Assembly (NCBI RefSeq): GCF_014656355.1
Contig: NZ_BNCG01000018.1
Coordinates: 1 to 61,674 of the forward strand
DNA from: Camelimonas fluminis
GTDB taxonomy: Bacteria; Pseudomonadota; Alphaproteobacteria; Rhizobiales; Beijerinckiaceae
Direction: 5' to 3'
DNA: 61,674 bases
Made by a program: the position numbers and the translations under genes. Every line of letters begins with the position of its first letter. Position 1 is the first letter of the stretch. Positions 35,987 to 44,461 of the stretch are shown one piece after another. The notes below the pieces were generated by a model. It ran no database searches. It worked only from the letters and a program-made list of their open reading frames with translations, and was not told the DNA's origin.

Positions 35987-36709
35987 ATGAGCCGAGACAA
36001 CGATTTCCGCGACCGCCGCCGTTCCCGTGACCATGCCCCTGATCCGTGGGCGCACGAGATGGCGCCTTCCATGCCTTCCCGGCCATCCTACTCCCGCCAG
36101 AATGATTTCGGCGGTCCTGAGGTTGGCGCTACGGTGAAGTGGTTCAACGCCCAGAAGGGCTTTGGCTTTGTCCAGCTGACTGACGGCTCGGGCGAGGCGT
36201 TCCTCCACATCCGTCCGGTGGAAGCCGCCGGCCACTCCACGCTGGAGCCGGGCACCACCCTGACCGTGCGTGTTGGCCAGGGCCAGAAGGGCGCCCAGGT
36301 CACACAGGTCCTGGACGTTGACACCAGCACGGCGGAAGCTCCCCGTCCGCGCAGCGGCGGCTTCGGCGGCGGCGACCGTGGCGGCTTCGGCGACCGCGGC
36401 CCGCGCAGCGGCGGCTTCGGCGGTGATCGCGGCGGCTTCGGCGACCGTGGCCCGCGTCGCCCCGGCGGCCGCTTCTTTGACCCGTCCGTTCTCGACGGCG
36501 TGCCGGAGGAAGCTGGCATCGTCAAGTGGTTCAACCCTGAGCGCGGCTTCGGCTTCATCGCCCTGGAGCGCGGCGGCAAGGACGTTTTCGTCCACCAGTC
36601 CGCCCTCTCGCGTTCCGGCATTGATGAGCTGCAGGAAGGCCAGCAGGTCATCGTCAAGCTCGTCGAAGGCCCGAAGGGTCCTGAGGCTGGTTCGATCCAG
36701 CTCGGCTGA
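35987..36709 (+). CDS. Double cold-shock-domain protein with RGG-like linker
   Basis: A 240-residue protein with two CspA-type OB folds. Domain 1 (about 46-110) has GATVKWFNAQKGFGFVQLTDGS and EAFLHI; domain 2 (about 172-238) has GIVKWFNPERGFGFIALERGG and DVFVHQSAL. The RNA-binding RNP1 (KGFGFV/RGFGFI) and RNP2 (AFLHI/VFVHQ) motifs are intact in both. The linker is a repeated Arg/Gly/Phe-rich stretch (GGFGG-DRGGFGDRGPR twice), like RGG boxes. The N-terminal 40 residues are charged (SRDNDFRDRRRSRD). It likely binds single-stranded RNA as a chaperone. Start: ATG at 35987. Confidence 0.9.
   Translation: MSRDNDFRDRRRSRDHAPDPWAHEMAPSMPSRPSYSRQNDFGGPEVGATVKWFNAQKGFGFVQLTDGSGEAFLHIRPVEAAGHSTLEPGTTLTVRVGQGQKGAQVTQVLDVDTSTAEAPRPRSGGFGGGDRGGFGDRGPRSGGFGGDRGGFGDRGPRRPGGRFFDPSVLDGVPEEAGIVKWFNPERGFGFIALERGGKDVFVHQSALSRSGIDELQEGQQVIVKLVEGPKGPEAGSIQLG
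36350..36454 (+). repeat. In-frame duplication coding the Gly/Arg-rich linker
   Basis: Units 36350-36403 (54 bases) and 36404-36454 (51 bases) are nearly identical and encode RSGGFGG(G)DRGGFGDRGP twice. The difference is one glycine codon. Confidence 0.85.
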
Positions 36710-36763
36710 TAGCGACTGGCTCCGCCCTTCCGCGAGGAAGCGCGAAGACAATCCGGATATGCA

Positions 36764-36793
36764 GAAAGGCGCGACCTGGTCGCGCCTTTCTTG
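36764..36793 (+). terminator. Terminator of the cold-shock gene
   Basis: GAAAGGCGCGACC (36764-36776) and GGTCGCGCCTTTC (36778-36790) form a 13-bp hairpin, then TTGCGTTT. It lies 55 bases past the stop and also faces the leftward gene ending at 36958. Confidence 0.8.
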
Positions 36794-36957
36794 CGTTTAT
36801 GGGGGGCGGCGACGCATCCGGCGCCGGGACCAGGACGGCTCCGGAGCGGCCTCCACCCAAACTGGATCAGCAAACGCTCCAGGTTTTCATGCTTTGGCCG
36901 CACGCTGATCGACCAGACGGCTCCGGCTGGCCGGAATCCATCTGGCCGGAAAGCGCC

Positions 36958-37812
36958 CTAACCGCCAAACCGTCGCCAGACGCCAACAACGATTCCCCGC
37001 TCCCGCCAGGCCGTCCCGCCAGCCCAGGTTCCGAGAACGCCGGCCTGAAGCGTCCATACCGGCGACAGCTTCCACGCCACAGACGCCTGGGCCTTGTGCG
37101 ACGATCCGTTGCGACCGCCCGGCGGGCCGGAAACACCAACCGGAAATGTGCTGAAGTTCTGCAGCAGCAGCAGCAACCGCGGCGTGACGTGCACGCCCAG
37201 GGTGGCGTCGAACACCCCCTCCCCATCGCTCCGCGCCGCCTCCCACCGCGTCGCAGCCCCAAAGAAGTGACGGTAGCCGGCCTGGAGGTCGACGAACCAC
37301 GGCTTGCCCATCAGATGAAACTGCCGCTGCCACAGCACGCGCGCCTCGATCTCCGCCGCCCGCCGCATGACCGGGCTGGCGATATCATCGGCCTGGGCGC
37401 CGCCACGCCCGGAAACTTCCAGGGAAACCACGTCGCGCTCACCTTTCAGCAGGCGGGCGCGAAAACCGAGGCGGCCAGAGCCGCCGGCGTCAATCCGCCG
37501 CCCCGCAGCCACGAGGGTCACATCGTCGCCTGCTGTCACGGCGGCGAACCGGCTGACAGACTGAACGGTGAGACGGGGCGAAAACAGGATGGTCAACCCA
37601 TCCAGCAGGCCGTACTCGGCCAGGCCCTCGATTTCGTCCTTGCGAAACGTCCCGCCCCCCTGCCCGTCCTTGCGCCGGCCCTCAGTGAAGGCGCCGGTGG
37701 CAATGATCTGCGCCGCGCCCGGCATGAGCGTCGGCGCTGCGGCCATGCCCGGCTGCCCCGACGCCAGCACCAACAGCGCGGGCGCGCCATATCGCCGGGC
37801 AAATTCCATCAT
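36958..37812 (-). CDS. Uncharacterised probable outer-membrane beta-barrel protein
   Basis: A 284-residue protein I do not recognise. A weak signal peptide (about residues 1-26, ending GMAAA) is followed by alternating polar/hydrophobic strands with aromatic ends, for example LTILFSPRLTVQSVSRFAAV, WFVDLQAGYRHFFGAA, DATLGVHVTPRLLLLLQNFSTFPV and WTLQAGVLGTWAG. This fits a transmembrane barrel of about 10-12 strands. The end (GIVVGVWRRFGG) lacks a terminal Phe. The ATG at 37812 is part of GTG-ATG-ATG, so the exact start is uncertain. Just upstream lies a very AT-rich island with inverted repeats, which suggests strong regulation or recent arrival. Confidence 0.65.
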   Translation of the reverse strand: MMEFARRYGAPALLVLASGQPGMAAAPTLMPGAAQIIATGAFTEGRRKDGQGGGTFRKDEIEGLAEYGLLDGLTILFSPRLTVQSVSRFAAVTAGDDVTLVAAGRRIDAGGSGRLGFRARLLKGERDVVSLEVSGRGGAQADDIASPVMRRAAEIEARVLWQRQFHLMGKPWFVDLQAGYRHFFGAATRWEAARSDGEGVFDATLGVHVTPRLLLLLQNFSTFPVGVSGPPGGRNGSSHKAQASVAWKLSPVWTLQAGVLGTWAGGTAWRERGIVVGVWRRFGG

Positions 37813-37864
37813 CACGCCACCACTACGACAGCCCCATTCATGATGAATTCAGTACCTAAATAAA

Positions 37865-37895
37865 GAAATTTTCAAGTTGTTTTTATGAAAATTTC
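37865..37895. repeat. Inverted repeat A in the AT-rich island
   Basis: GAAATTTTCA (37865-37874) and TGAAAATTTC (37886-37895) are perfect reverse complements around an 11-base spacer. Confidence 0.75.
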
Positions 37896-37925
37896 GTTAA
37901 ATGGACATATTCATAAACTTATATG

Positions 37926-37958
37926 AAATTTACTTTATTAAATTTTAAAAGTAAATTT
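37926..37958. repeat. Inverted repeat B in the AT-rich island
   Basis: AAATTTACTTT (37926-37936) and AAAGTAAATTT (37948-37958) are perfect reverse complements, again around an 11-base spacer. Its centre is 62 bases from that of repeat A. Confidence 0.75.
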
Positions 37959-38315
37959 TACAACTTAAATCTGCGTACAACGCACCATCAAATATAGATC
38001 AGGCGCTAACTGAAATAAATATTCCAATATTCTGAAATTTCTTGCTAACCAGCTCCCGGCCTGCCGCAGCGGCGCCTGCGAGAATGGCCGTCAGCGCGCT
38101 GATAGCCTCTCCGTTCCGGGCCCGACTGCCGCCGCCGCCTCACCGGCAAACCGACGGGCAACGCAGGCGCCATGTCCGCGATGCACGCGATCCGCAACAG
38201 GCGAACTGAAGCATTTCAGGGCAAATGAAATCCGCTTCTCGTGAAGAGAACGCGTCAAACCAGAGAGCGCGAGCGTTTGTCTTGAACCCGCTTTGCCGAA
38301 GTGCTCCAGCTCCGC

Positions 38316-40424
38316 TCAGGAGCGGGCGCGGCTGCGGCGACCTTCACCGACCCACACCAGCAACAAGGCTCCGAGCGCGAGGCCAAGGGCGGCAAAACCG
38401 ACGCCGAGGGGGATGCTGGAGACGCCGCGCACCACATGGCCATCGCGGGGGCGCAGGCCGATCCAGTCCGGCCCCGACAGCGGGCCGCTACGCGCCATCA
38501 TGATGCGCGGCGTGGCCAGGGACTGATCGCCAGGCTGCAGCCGCCGCACGTCGCCGCCGCTGGCCCCGGCCAGCGGGCGCAGCCGGGTTTCATCGCTGAA
38601 AACATCGGCCAGCTCGCGTGGGTTCTGTGGTCCGGTGGCGACGAACGCCAGCAAATCGCCGGAGCGGAGTCTGTACAACCCCTGACGGCCAACCGGCATG
38701 ACGCCGACGTATTCGCCAGGCTTGCGCAGGGTGAGCGGAATGCTGGTTTCGACCCCGTCCGGCGCGGTGACCAGAACGGGCTCCGGCGCATCGCCCATGG
38801 TCTGGCGCGTGATGCGGATCTCACCGCCGCGCGTCTCGGCCCGCAACGCTTCTTCTTCAAGTTGCGGCTCGCGCATCAGCCAGTGGCTGACGCGGCGCAG
38901 CAGATCGAGATAAGGACCGCCGCCCTGGAAGTTGCGCGCCCACAGCCACGCGTGATCGGACAGCAGCAACGCCACGCGCCCGCGCTGTTCGCGTTGCAGC
39001 ACCAGCAACGGCTTGTTGTCCGGGCCGTCCAGCACGACGGCGCCGCGATCGACGCTGGCGCCGACCAGACGGCCCCAGGAGCCCCAGTCCGGCTCGGCGG
39101 CGTCGGCTCCGGGCAGGTCGCGGGTCACCGGGTGCCGCTTGCCAGGCTCGCTCAGCGCCGGCCGGTAAGGCGTTTCACTCACCTGCCCGTCCGGCATGGC
39201 CGGCAGCACCGCCGCGAGGGGCGTGCGGGCAAGACTGGTCGGGCTGGCGTATTCGGGGCCCGCCGACACCAGCAGCGCGCCGCCATTGCGAACATAATTG
39301 GCGATATTCTGGTAATACGCTGACGGCAGCACGCTCTGGTTGGCGTAGCGGTCGAAGATGATCAGGTCGAAATCGCGGATCTTCTGCTGGAACAACTCGC
39401 GGGTCGGAAACGGAATCAGCGACAGCTCGTTGATCGGCACGCCGTCCTGCTTCTCTGGCGGGCGCAAAATGGTGAAGTGCACCAGATCGACGCTGGCGTC
39501 GGATTTGAGCAGGTTGCGCCAGGTGCGTTCGCCCGGGTGCGGCTCGCCGGAAACCAGCAACACGCGCAGTTTCTCGCGCACGCCCTCGACCGTCAGCACG
39601 GCGCGGTTGTTGGCGAGGGTCAGTTCGCCCGGCAGCGGTTCGACCTCGATCTCGATGACGTTCGGGCCAGCGTGATCGACGCGCACGGGAATATCGACGG
39701 GACGGTTGGTGGCCAGGGTGGCGGCGCCAAGAGCAAGGCCGTCGCGGCGCAAGGTGACGCGCGCGGTTCCCGGGCCGCCACGCTCGACGATCTCGGCGCG
39801 GATCATCATGTCCTTGCCAACGATGCCAAAACGCGGCGCCTGGGTCAGGGCGACGCGGCGGTCGACTTCCTGACTCCTGCCAGTCACCAGCGCGTGGAAC
39901 GGCGCGCCGGCGAAACTGGCGGCGACCTCGCCCGCGGCGGCGGCATTGGCCGGAGCGTCATGGGCGACGCCGTCGGTGATGGCGATGACGCCGGCGACAC
40001 GACCGGCGGGGGCGTCGGCCAGCAGGCCGCCAAGGGCGCCGACAAGCTGGGTGCCCTCGTCGCCCGCGCCGTCTTTCACCTCAACGACACGGGTTTCGAC
40101 GTTGGGCAGCGCTTCAAGCTGCCGCATCACGGCGGCGCTGGCGGCGTCGGTCTGCGTCCTGCGGTCGGCAAGGGTTTGTGAACTGGAGCGGTCGACCACA
40201 ACGGCGACAATGTCTTTCAGCTTTTCACGGTTCTCCGTCACCAGCGACGGGTTGGCGAGACCGAGCAGCAACAGGCCGAGCGCCAGAACGCGCAGCAACA
40301 CGATGGGGCCGAGCGCCCGCCAGCCCGCCAGGCACAGCGCCAGGCCGATGACACTGAGGACAGCCAGCGCCTGCCAGGGAAGAAACGGCGCGAAATCGAT
40401 GCCGGAGGCGGCGACCATGTTCAC
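38316..40424 (-). CDS. Membrane protein with glutamine-amidotransferase-like domain
   Basis: A 702-residue protein, last of the moxR operon. Two membrane helices at the N-terminus (about 12-34 and 40-58) are followed by a VWA-like region (IVAVVVDRSSSQTLADRRTQTDAA... AGVIAITDGVAHDA), a GATase1-like fold (LIIFDRYANQSVLPSAYYQNIANYVRNGGALLVSAGPEYAS) and a last helix near 675-695 before a basic tail. The domain set is that of proteins encoded with MoxR/DUF58/DUF4159 in Hyphomicrobiales. A cell-envelope or stress role (Bat-like) is inferred; the catalytic Cys of true amidotransferases is not evident. The GTG at 40424 overlaps the previous stop (GTGA) with GGAGG upstream. Confidence 0.8.
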   Translation of the reverse strand: MNMVAASGIDFAPFLPWQALAVLSVIGLALCLAGWRALGPIVLLRVLALGLLLLGLANPSLVTENREKLKDIVAVVVDRSSSQTLADRRTQTDAASAAVMRQLEALPNVETRVVEVKDGAGDEGTQLVGALGGLLADAPAGRVAGVIAITDGVAHDAPANAAAAGEVAASFAGAPFHALVTGRSQEVDRRVALTQAPRFGIVGKDMMIRAEIVERGGPGTARVTLRRDGLALGAATLATNRPVDIPVRVDHAGPNVIEIEVEPLPGELTLANNRAVLTVEGVREKLRVLLVSGEPHPGERTWRNLLKSDASVDLVHFTILRPPEKQDGVPINELSLIPFPTRELFQQKIRDFDLIIFDRYANQSVLPSAYYQNIANYVRNGGALLVSAGPEYASPTSLARTPLAAVLPAMPDGQVSETPYRPALSEPGKRHPVTRDLPGADAAEPDWGSWGRLVGASVDRGAVVLDGPDNKPLLVLQREQRGRVALLLSDHAWLWARNFQGGGPYLDLLRRVSHWLMREPQLEEEALRAETRGGEIRITRQTMGDAPEPVLVTAPDGVETSIPLTLRKPGEYVGVMPVGRQGLYRLRSGDLLAFVATGPQNPRELADVFSDETRLRPLAGASGGDVRRLQPGDQSLATPRIMMARSGPLSGPDWIGLRPRDGHVVRGVSSIPLGVGFAALGLALGALLLVWVGEGRRSRARS

Positions 40425-43400
40425 TGGCCCAACCTCCGTAGCAGTGCGGGAAGATGCACCTGGTCCGCCTTGTAATTGCCGGTGAGCGCGTGGATGACCA
40501 CATTGACGCCAACGCGCAGGGCCAGCTCGCGCTGGCGCTCCTCGCTATCGTGGCCATCGGTCGTCAGCGGCAGCATGGGCAGGCCGCTGGCGTCCACCGC
40601 CCAGGCCGCCGCCCAGTCGTTGGAGGTGATGATCACCGGCGTGACGCCGTCACCGCCGCGCGCCGGAACGCGTTCGCCATTCGCCCGCTTGGGCAGCGCC
40701 TCCACCCAGGTCTGTCCTCGGCTATAGCGACCCGGGAAGTTGTCCAGCAGATAGAACGCCTTGCCGAGGACGTGATCCTGCGGCGCCGGCTCCAGCGCCG
40801 GCAGGTCCAGGGTGCGGAGCATGCGTTGCAGTTGTGCGCCTTCCGGCGTGGTGACGCCAGGGCGGGCGGTCATGGCGTCGCGGGTGTCGAAAATGACGAG
40901 GCCGCCGCCCTTCATATAGGAATCAAGCTTGCGCAGGGCGGCGGCGTCCGGCGCCGGCCGGCCGGCCACCACCGGCCAGTAGAGCACCGGATAGAAGGCC
41001 AGCTCGTCGGTCGACGGATTGACGCCAGCCGGTTCGGCCGGCTCGAACGAGGTGCGCTGCGCCAGCGCCTCGCCAAGGCCGATGAGCCCGGCGCGGCTGA
41101 CGGCGTCAACCTGCGCGTCGCCGGTGATGACGTAGGCCAGCCGGGTTTCCATGGCGGCGTCGAGATCACGCGCGGTGAAGCCGCTGACGGCGGTGCGCGG
41201 CGGCGAAGGCGGTTTCGGCGCCGCCTGTCGGGCGCGCGGCGTCGGCGCCGGCATCTGGCCTGGCGCGCGCCAGCTGTCGGGCAACTGGTATTGCGGCGTA
41301 TTCAGCATGCCCTGGGCGTGCGCCGGTTCCGGGGCGACAAGCCATGCCCCGGCCGTGAAGGCTAGCGCCGTCAGCGCGGCGCTCCGGGCTGGACGGCGGC
41401 GCATCAGGCCGCCGCCAAGCAGCAGCGTCGCCAGGCAATCGGCCAAGAACAGCCCCAACGCCAGCAACAGCAGCGGATCGCGCAGATCCCGCGCGGTGCG
41501 GGCGCTTGACGGACGGGCGTCGAAACCGCTGAAATCGATGGCTGTCAGCACATCGCCAGCCTCCAGCACGTTGACGGCGCGACTGGCGGCAACCGGGCCG
41601 TAGAAGCCGGCCGGATGGGCGAGACTGGCGCGGCCAGCGAAATCCGCCGTCACGCCGCGCGCCGTCGCCGGCGGATCGCGCCACAGGCCGAAGCCATCGA
41701 GCATGCGGCGGGGCGGCAACGCCGCGGGCCGGGCCGGGGTCCGGGCATTGTCCCGGACCTCTTCAGCATCCTCACTGGCGTTCTGGCCAGCAGGCTGCTC
41801 CGGGGCGGAATCGGGAGCCATGGCGACGATGCGCTGCAGCATCTGCACGAAGGCGCCGGACATGGGCAGGTTGGACCAGGATGGGTCGGCGGTGACATGG
41901 AACAGCACCAGCAGCCCCTCGCCGTCGCGCCGCGCCGTCACCACCGGGGTGCCGTCAGCCAGCGAGGCCCAGGTGCGGCCAGGCAGATCGCCGTCCGGCT
42001 CCGCCAGCAACTGGCGGCGCACGGTGATCTCCTCAGGCGCGTCGATGCCCGCGAACGGCCCGTCGCGATTGAACGGCGCCAGGGTTTTGGGCGTCTCCCA
42101 CGACAGGGCGCCGCCAAGATTGCGACCATCGCCGCGCAGCCGGACCGGCAACAGGCGATCGACCGGATTGTAGGCGCCGGCGTCAGCGGCGCCCGACGCT
42201 CCCATGTCGGGGCCTCCGGCGGCGGCGAGACGGGGGCCGGCAAACCGCACCAGCACGCCGCCAGAGCGAACCCACGCCTCCAGCCGCTGCCGCATGGCGG
42301 GCTCCAGGCCGCCCACATCAGCCAGCACGATCACGGAGGCCTGCTCGTCGATCAACGCGCCAATCGCCGCGGAAGCGCCCATGCGCGGCTCGCGGATCTC
42401 GGCGGTGGGCGCCAGGGCCCGGTCCACGTACCAGGTGGGCGACAGCAGGGGTTGCGCCATGTCTGCGGTGACGCCGGTGACGAGGCCAACCCGGCGGCGC
42501 TGGTTGCGCCGGTCGAGCAGGGTCACGGCCTGGGCGGTCTGCTGGCCGACAATATCAATGCGGGCGGCGCGGTTGCGCATTTCGATGGGCAGATTGATCC
42601 GCGCCTGGGTTTCAACCGCGCCGGCGGCCAGGGTAAAGCCGCCTTCACCCAGCGGCAGGCCGCGCATGTCGAAGGCGCGCGCCATGCCCTGCGCCATCCC
42701 CTGGGCGGTGGCGCGGACGATCCGCGCCTCCAGGCCATCAGCGCCGTTGACGACGCCGGCAAGCGCCAGGGCGGCGGCGGGCGCGTCGCCGTAGATGATC
42801 AACTGTCCGCCCGAGGCGTCGGTGAGGTCGCTGGCGAACTGGCGCGCGGCGGCGGCTTGCGCTCCCGGCTTGCCCGCCAGGTCGACGCCATCGCTGATCC
42901 AGACAACGCGGGCGCCGGGCTGGGACCGCAGCCAGGCGCGGATGTGGTCGCGCCAGGCCAGACGGTCGGGCGCGAAAGCCTGCGGAGCGAGTGCGCCGAG
43001 CCGGCGCAAAATCGCCGCGGCGGTTTCCGGCGACTGGGACGCCGGCGTTTCGCCGGTGGCGAACATGGCGATGGGCGCGCCGGCGCGACCGGCGGTCTCC
43101 ACCAGCCGGCTGGCCAGGTCAATTCGCGTCGCCCAGTCGTGGGCGCTGGCGGCGCCGCTGTCGATCACCAGCGCCAGCGGCGCGCTGGCCTGGCCGGCGG
43201 CCTCATCGCCGGCGCGCGGGTTCCAGACGGGTCCGGCCACCGCCAGAATCACGCAGGCGGCCAGCAACAGACGCAGCGCGGTCAACCACCAGGGCGTGCG
43301 GGCCGGCGTTTCCCGCCGGGCATGGAGATGGGCGAACAGCTTGAGCGGCGGAAACACCAGATGGCGCGGCGCCGGCGGCGTGACGCGCAGCAGCAGCCAG

Positions 43401-43474
43401 ATAGCCGGCAGCGCGGCCAGCGCCAGCAACGCCAGCGGCGCGGCGAACGACAGGCTGGCGAACCACCCGATCAT
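40421..43474 (-). CDS. BatA-type membrane protein with C-terminal DUF4159 domain
   Basis: A 1017-residue protein. The N-terminus has the Bat pattern: FASLSFAAPLALLALAALPAIWLLLRVTPPAPRHLVFPPLKLF, then a second helix (LTALRLLLAACVILAVAGPVW) and a VWA-like domain (LALVIDSGAASAHDWATRIDLASRL). A central amidotransferase-like part follows. Helices at about 675-715 precede the DUF4159 domain (FYPVLYWPVV... GGLVIFDTRDAMTARPG ... LTGNYKADQVHLPALLRRLG). It probably sits in the inner membrane with large periplasmic parts and works with MoxR and DUF58. The ATG overlaps the DUF58 stop (ATGA). Confidence 0.85.
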   Translation of the reverse strand: MIGWFASLSFAAPLALLALAALPAIWLLLRVTPPAPRHLVFPPLKLFAHLHARRETPARTPWWLTALRLLLAACVILAVAGPVWNPRAGDEAAGQASAPLALVIDSGAASAHDWATRIDLASRLVETAGRAGAPIAMFATGETPASQSPETAAAILRRLGALAPQAFAPDRLAWRDHIRAWLRSQPGARVVWISDGVDLAGKPGAQAAAARQFASDLTDASGGQLIIYGDAPAAALALAGVVNGADGLEARIVRATAQGMAQGMARAFDMRGLPLGEGGFTLAAGAVETQARINLPIEMRNRAARIDIVGQQTAQAVTLLDRRNQRRRVGLVTGVTADMAQPLLSPTWYVDRALAPTAEIREPRMGASAAIGALIDEQASVIVLADVGGLEPAMRQRLEAWVRSGGVLVRFAGPRLAAAGGPDMGASGAADAGAYNPVDRLLPVRLRGDGRNLGGALSWETPKTLAPFNRDGPFAGIDAPEEITVRRQLLAEPDGDLPGRTWASLADGTPVVTARRDGEGLLVLFHVTADPSWSNLPMSGAFVQMLQRIVAMAPDSAPEQPAGQNASEDAEEVRDNARTPARPAALPPRRMLDGFGLWRDPPATARGVTADFAGRASLAHPAGFYGPVAASRAVNVLEAGDVLTAIDFSGFDARPSSARTARDLRDPLLLLALGLFLADCLATLLLGGGLMRRRPARSAALTALAFTAGAWLVAPEPAHAQGMLNTPQYQLPDSWRAPGQMPAPTPRARQAAPKPPSPPRTAVSGFTARDLDAAMETRLAYVITGDAQVDAVSRAGLIGLGEALAQRTSFEPAEPAGVNPSTDELAFYPVLYWPVVAGRPAPDAAALRKLDSYMKGGGLVIFDTRDAMTARPGVTTPEGAQLQRMLRTLDLPALEPAPQDHVLGKAFYLLDNFPGRYSRGQTWVEALPKRANGERVPARGGDGVTPVIITSNDWAAAWAVDASGLPMLPLTTDGHDSEERQRELALRVGVNVVIHALTGNYKADQVHLPALLRRLGQ

Positions 43475-44457
43475 GCGCCGCTCCCGCTTGCGTGCAGCTC
43501 GCCAGCGCGGCCCGTGACGGGAGCGCCCATCAGCGTCAGCAGGCGCAAGGCCGCCTCGCTGGCTGGCCTGTCCGTGCGGTGCAGGGTCAACGACCAGCCC
43601 CAGCGCGCGGCGATTTCAGCCAGCTCCGCCCGGTGGCGGGCCAGAGCGACGCGGTAGCCGTCGCCCCAGCCGCTGGCGTCGCCAATGCGCAGCCGTTCAG
43701 CGCCATCGGCGGTTTCCAGCATGATCTGGCCGGAGAACGGAAAGCTTTCCTCGACGGGATCGGCGATCAGCACGAGGTGACCCCGCGCGCCCTGATGCGC
43801 CAGAGCGCGGATGCGCGCCGCAAGCGCCTCGGGCTGGTTGAGAAAATCGCTGACCAGGACGATGGCGGCGGCGCGGGCGACGCTGGCGCCCGGCGGCAGA
43901 TCCGGCTGATCGTCTCTGGTCTCGCGCAGCCGCAGGGCGCAGGCCCCCGCCAGCCGCTCCAGCGCCGCGGCGCCGCCAGTCGTCTGGCCTTCACCCAGCA
44001 ATCCGACGCGTTCGCCGGCCTGGGCCAGGGCGCCTGCCAGGCCAAGACCCAGCGTCAGGGCGCGGCCAGCCTTGCTGTCCATCGCGAGGCTTGAGCGAAA
44101 GCCCATGGAGGACGACAGGTTGACCCACAGCCACACGGTCTGGGCCGCTTCCCATTCCCGCTGGCGCACATGCAACCGGTCGTCGCGGCCGGAGCGGCGC
44201 CAGTCGATCCGCGCGGCGGCTTCGCCCGGCACATAGGGGCGGAACTGCCAGAAATTCTCGCCGACGCCGGCGCGGCGGCGGCCATGCACGCCAGACACAG
44301 AGGCGGCGACACGCCTGGCCTCCAGAACGATGCGCGGCAGGCGTTCCGCCAGGTCGCGCGCCCGCTCGACGGCGCCCGGCGCAGCGGAAGCCTCGCCCTG
44401 ACGCCTTGGCGCCAGCAAGCCAGCGACAGAAACGGCCTGCGCCCGGACGCGCGCCAT
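43471..44457 (-). CDS. DUF58 domain protein
   Basis: A 328-residue DUF58 protein. The family signature is present: RRAGVGENFWQFRPYVPGEAAARIDWRRSGRDDRLHVRQREWEAAQTVWLWVNLSSSM, whose end is a degenerate MIDAS-like VWA start (NLSSSMGF in place of DxSxS). DUF58 proteins are obligate partners of MoxR ATPases, which are thought to remodel or insert cofactors into VWA-containing membrane complexes. Four bases separate it from moxR. Confidence 0.9.
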   Translation of the reverse strand: MARVRAQAVSVAGLLAPRRQGEASAAPGAVERARDLAERLPRIVLEARRVAASVSGVHGRRRAGVGENFWQFRPYVPGEAAARIDWRRSGRDDRLHVRQREWEAAQTVWLWVNLSSSMGFRSSLAMDSKAGRALTLGLGLAGALAQAGERVGLLGEGQTTGGAAALERLAGACALRLRETRDDQPDLPPGASVARAAAIVLVSDFLNQPEALAARIRALAHQGARGHLVLIADPVEESFPFSGQIMLETADGAERLRIGDASGWGDGYRVALARHRAELAEIAARWGWSLTLHRTDRPASEAALRLLTLMGAPVTGRAGELHASGSGA

Positions 44458-44461
44458 CGGC

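Larger units (their letters stand above)
37813..38315. other. AT-rich island and gene-free region
   Basis: About 500 bases. Bases 37843-38046 are extremely AT-rich compared with the rest of the window, with runs such as TTTATTAAATTTTAAAAG. The remainder, to 38315, returns to normal composition and contains no supported gene. Two inverted repeats inside the island are listed separately. Confidence 0.75.

Noticed and set aside
41615-43657. Rightward open frame of 680 codons
   Set aside because: Antisense to the DUF4159 gene; low-complexity, Gln/Gly/Arg-rich.
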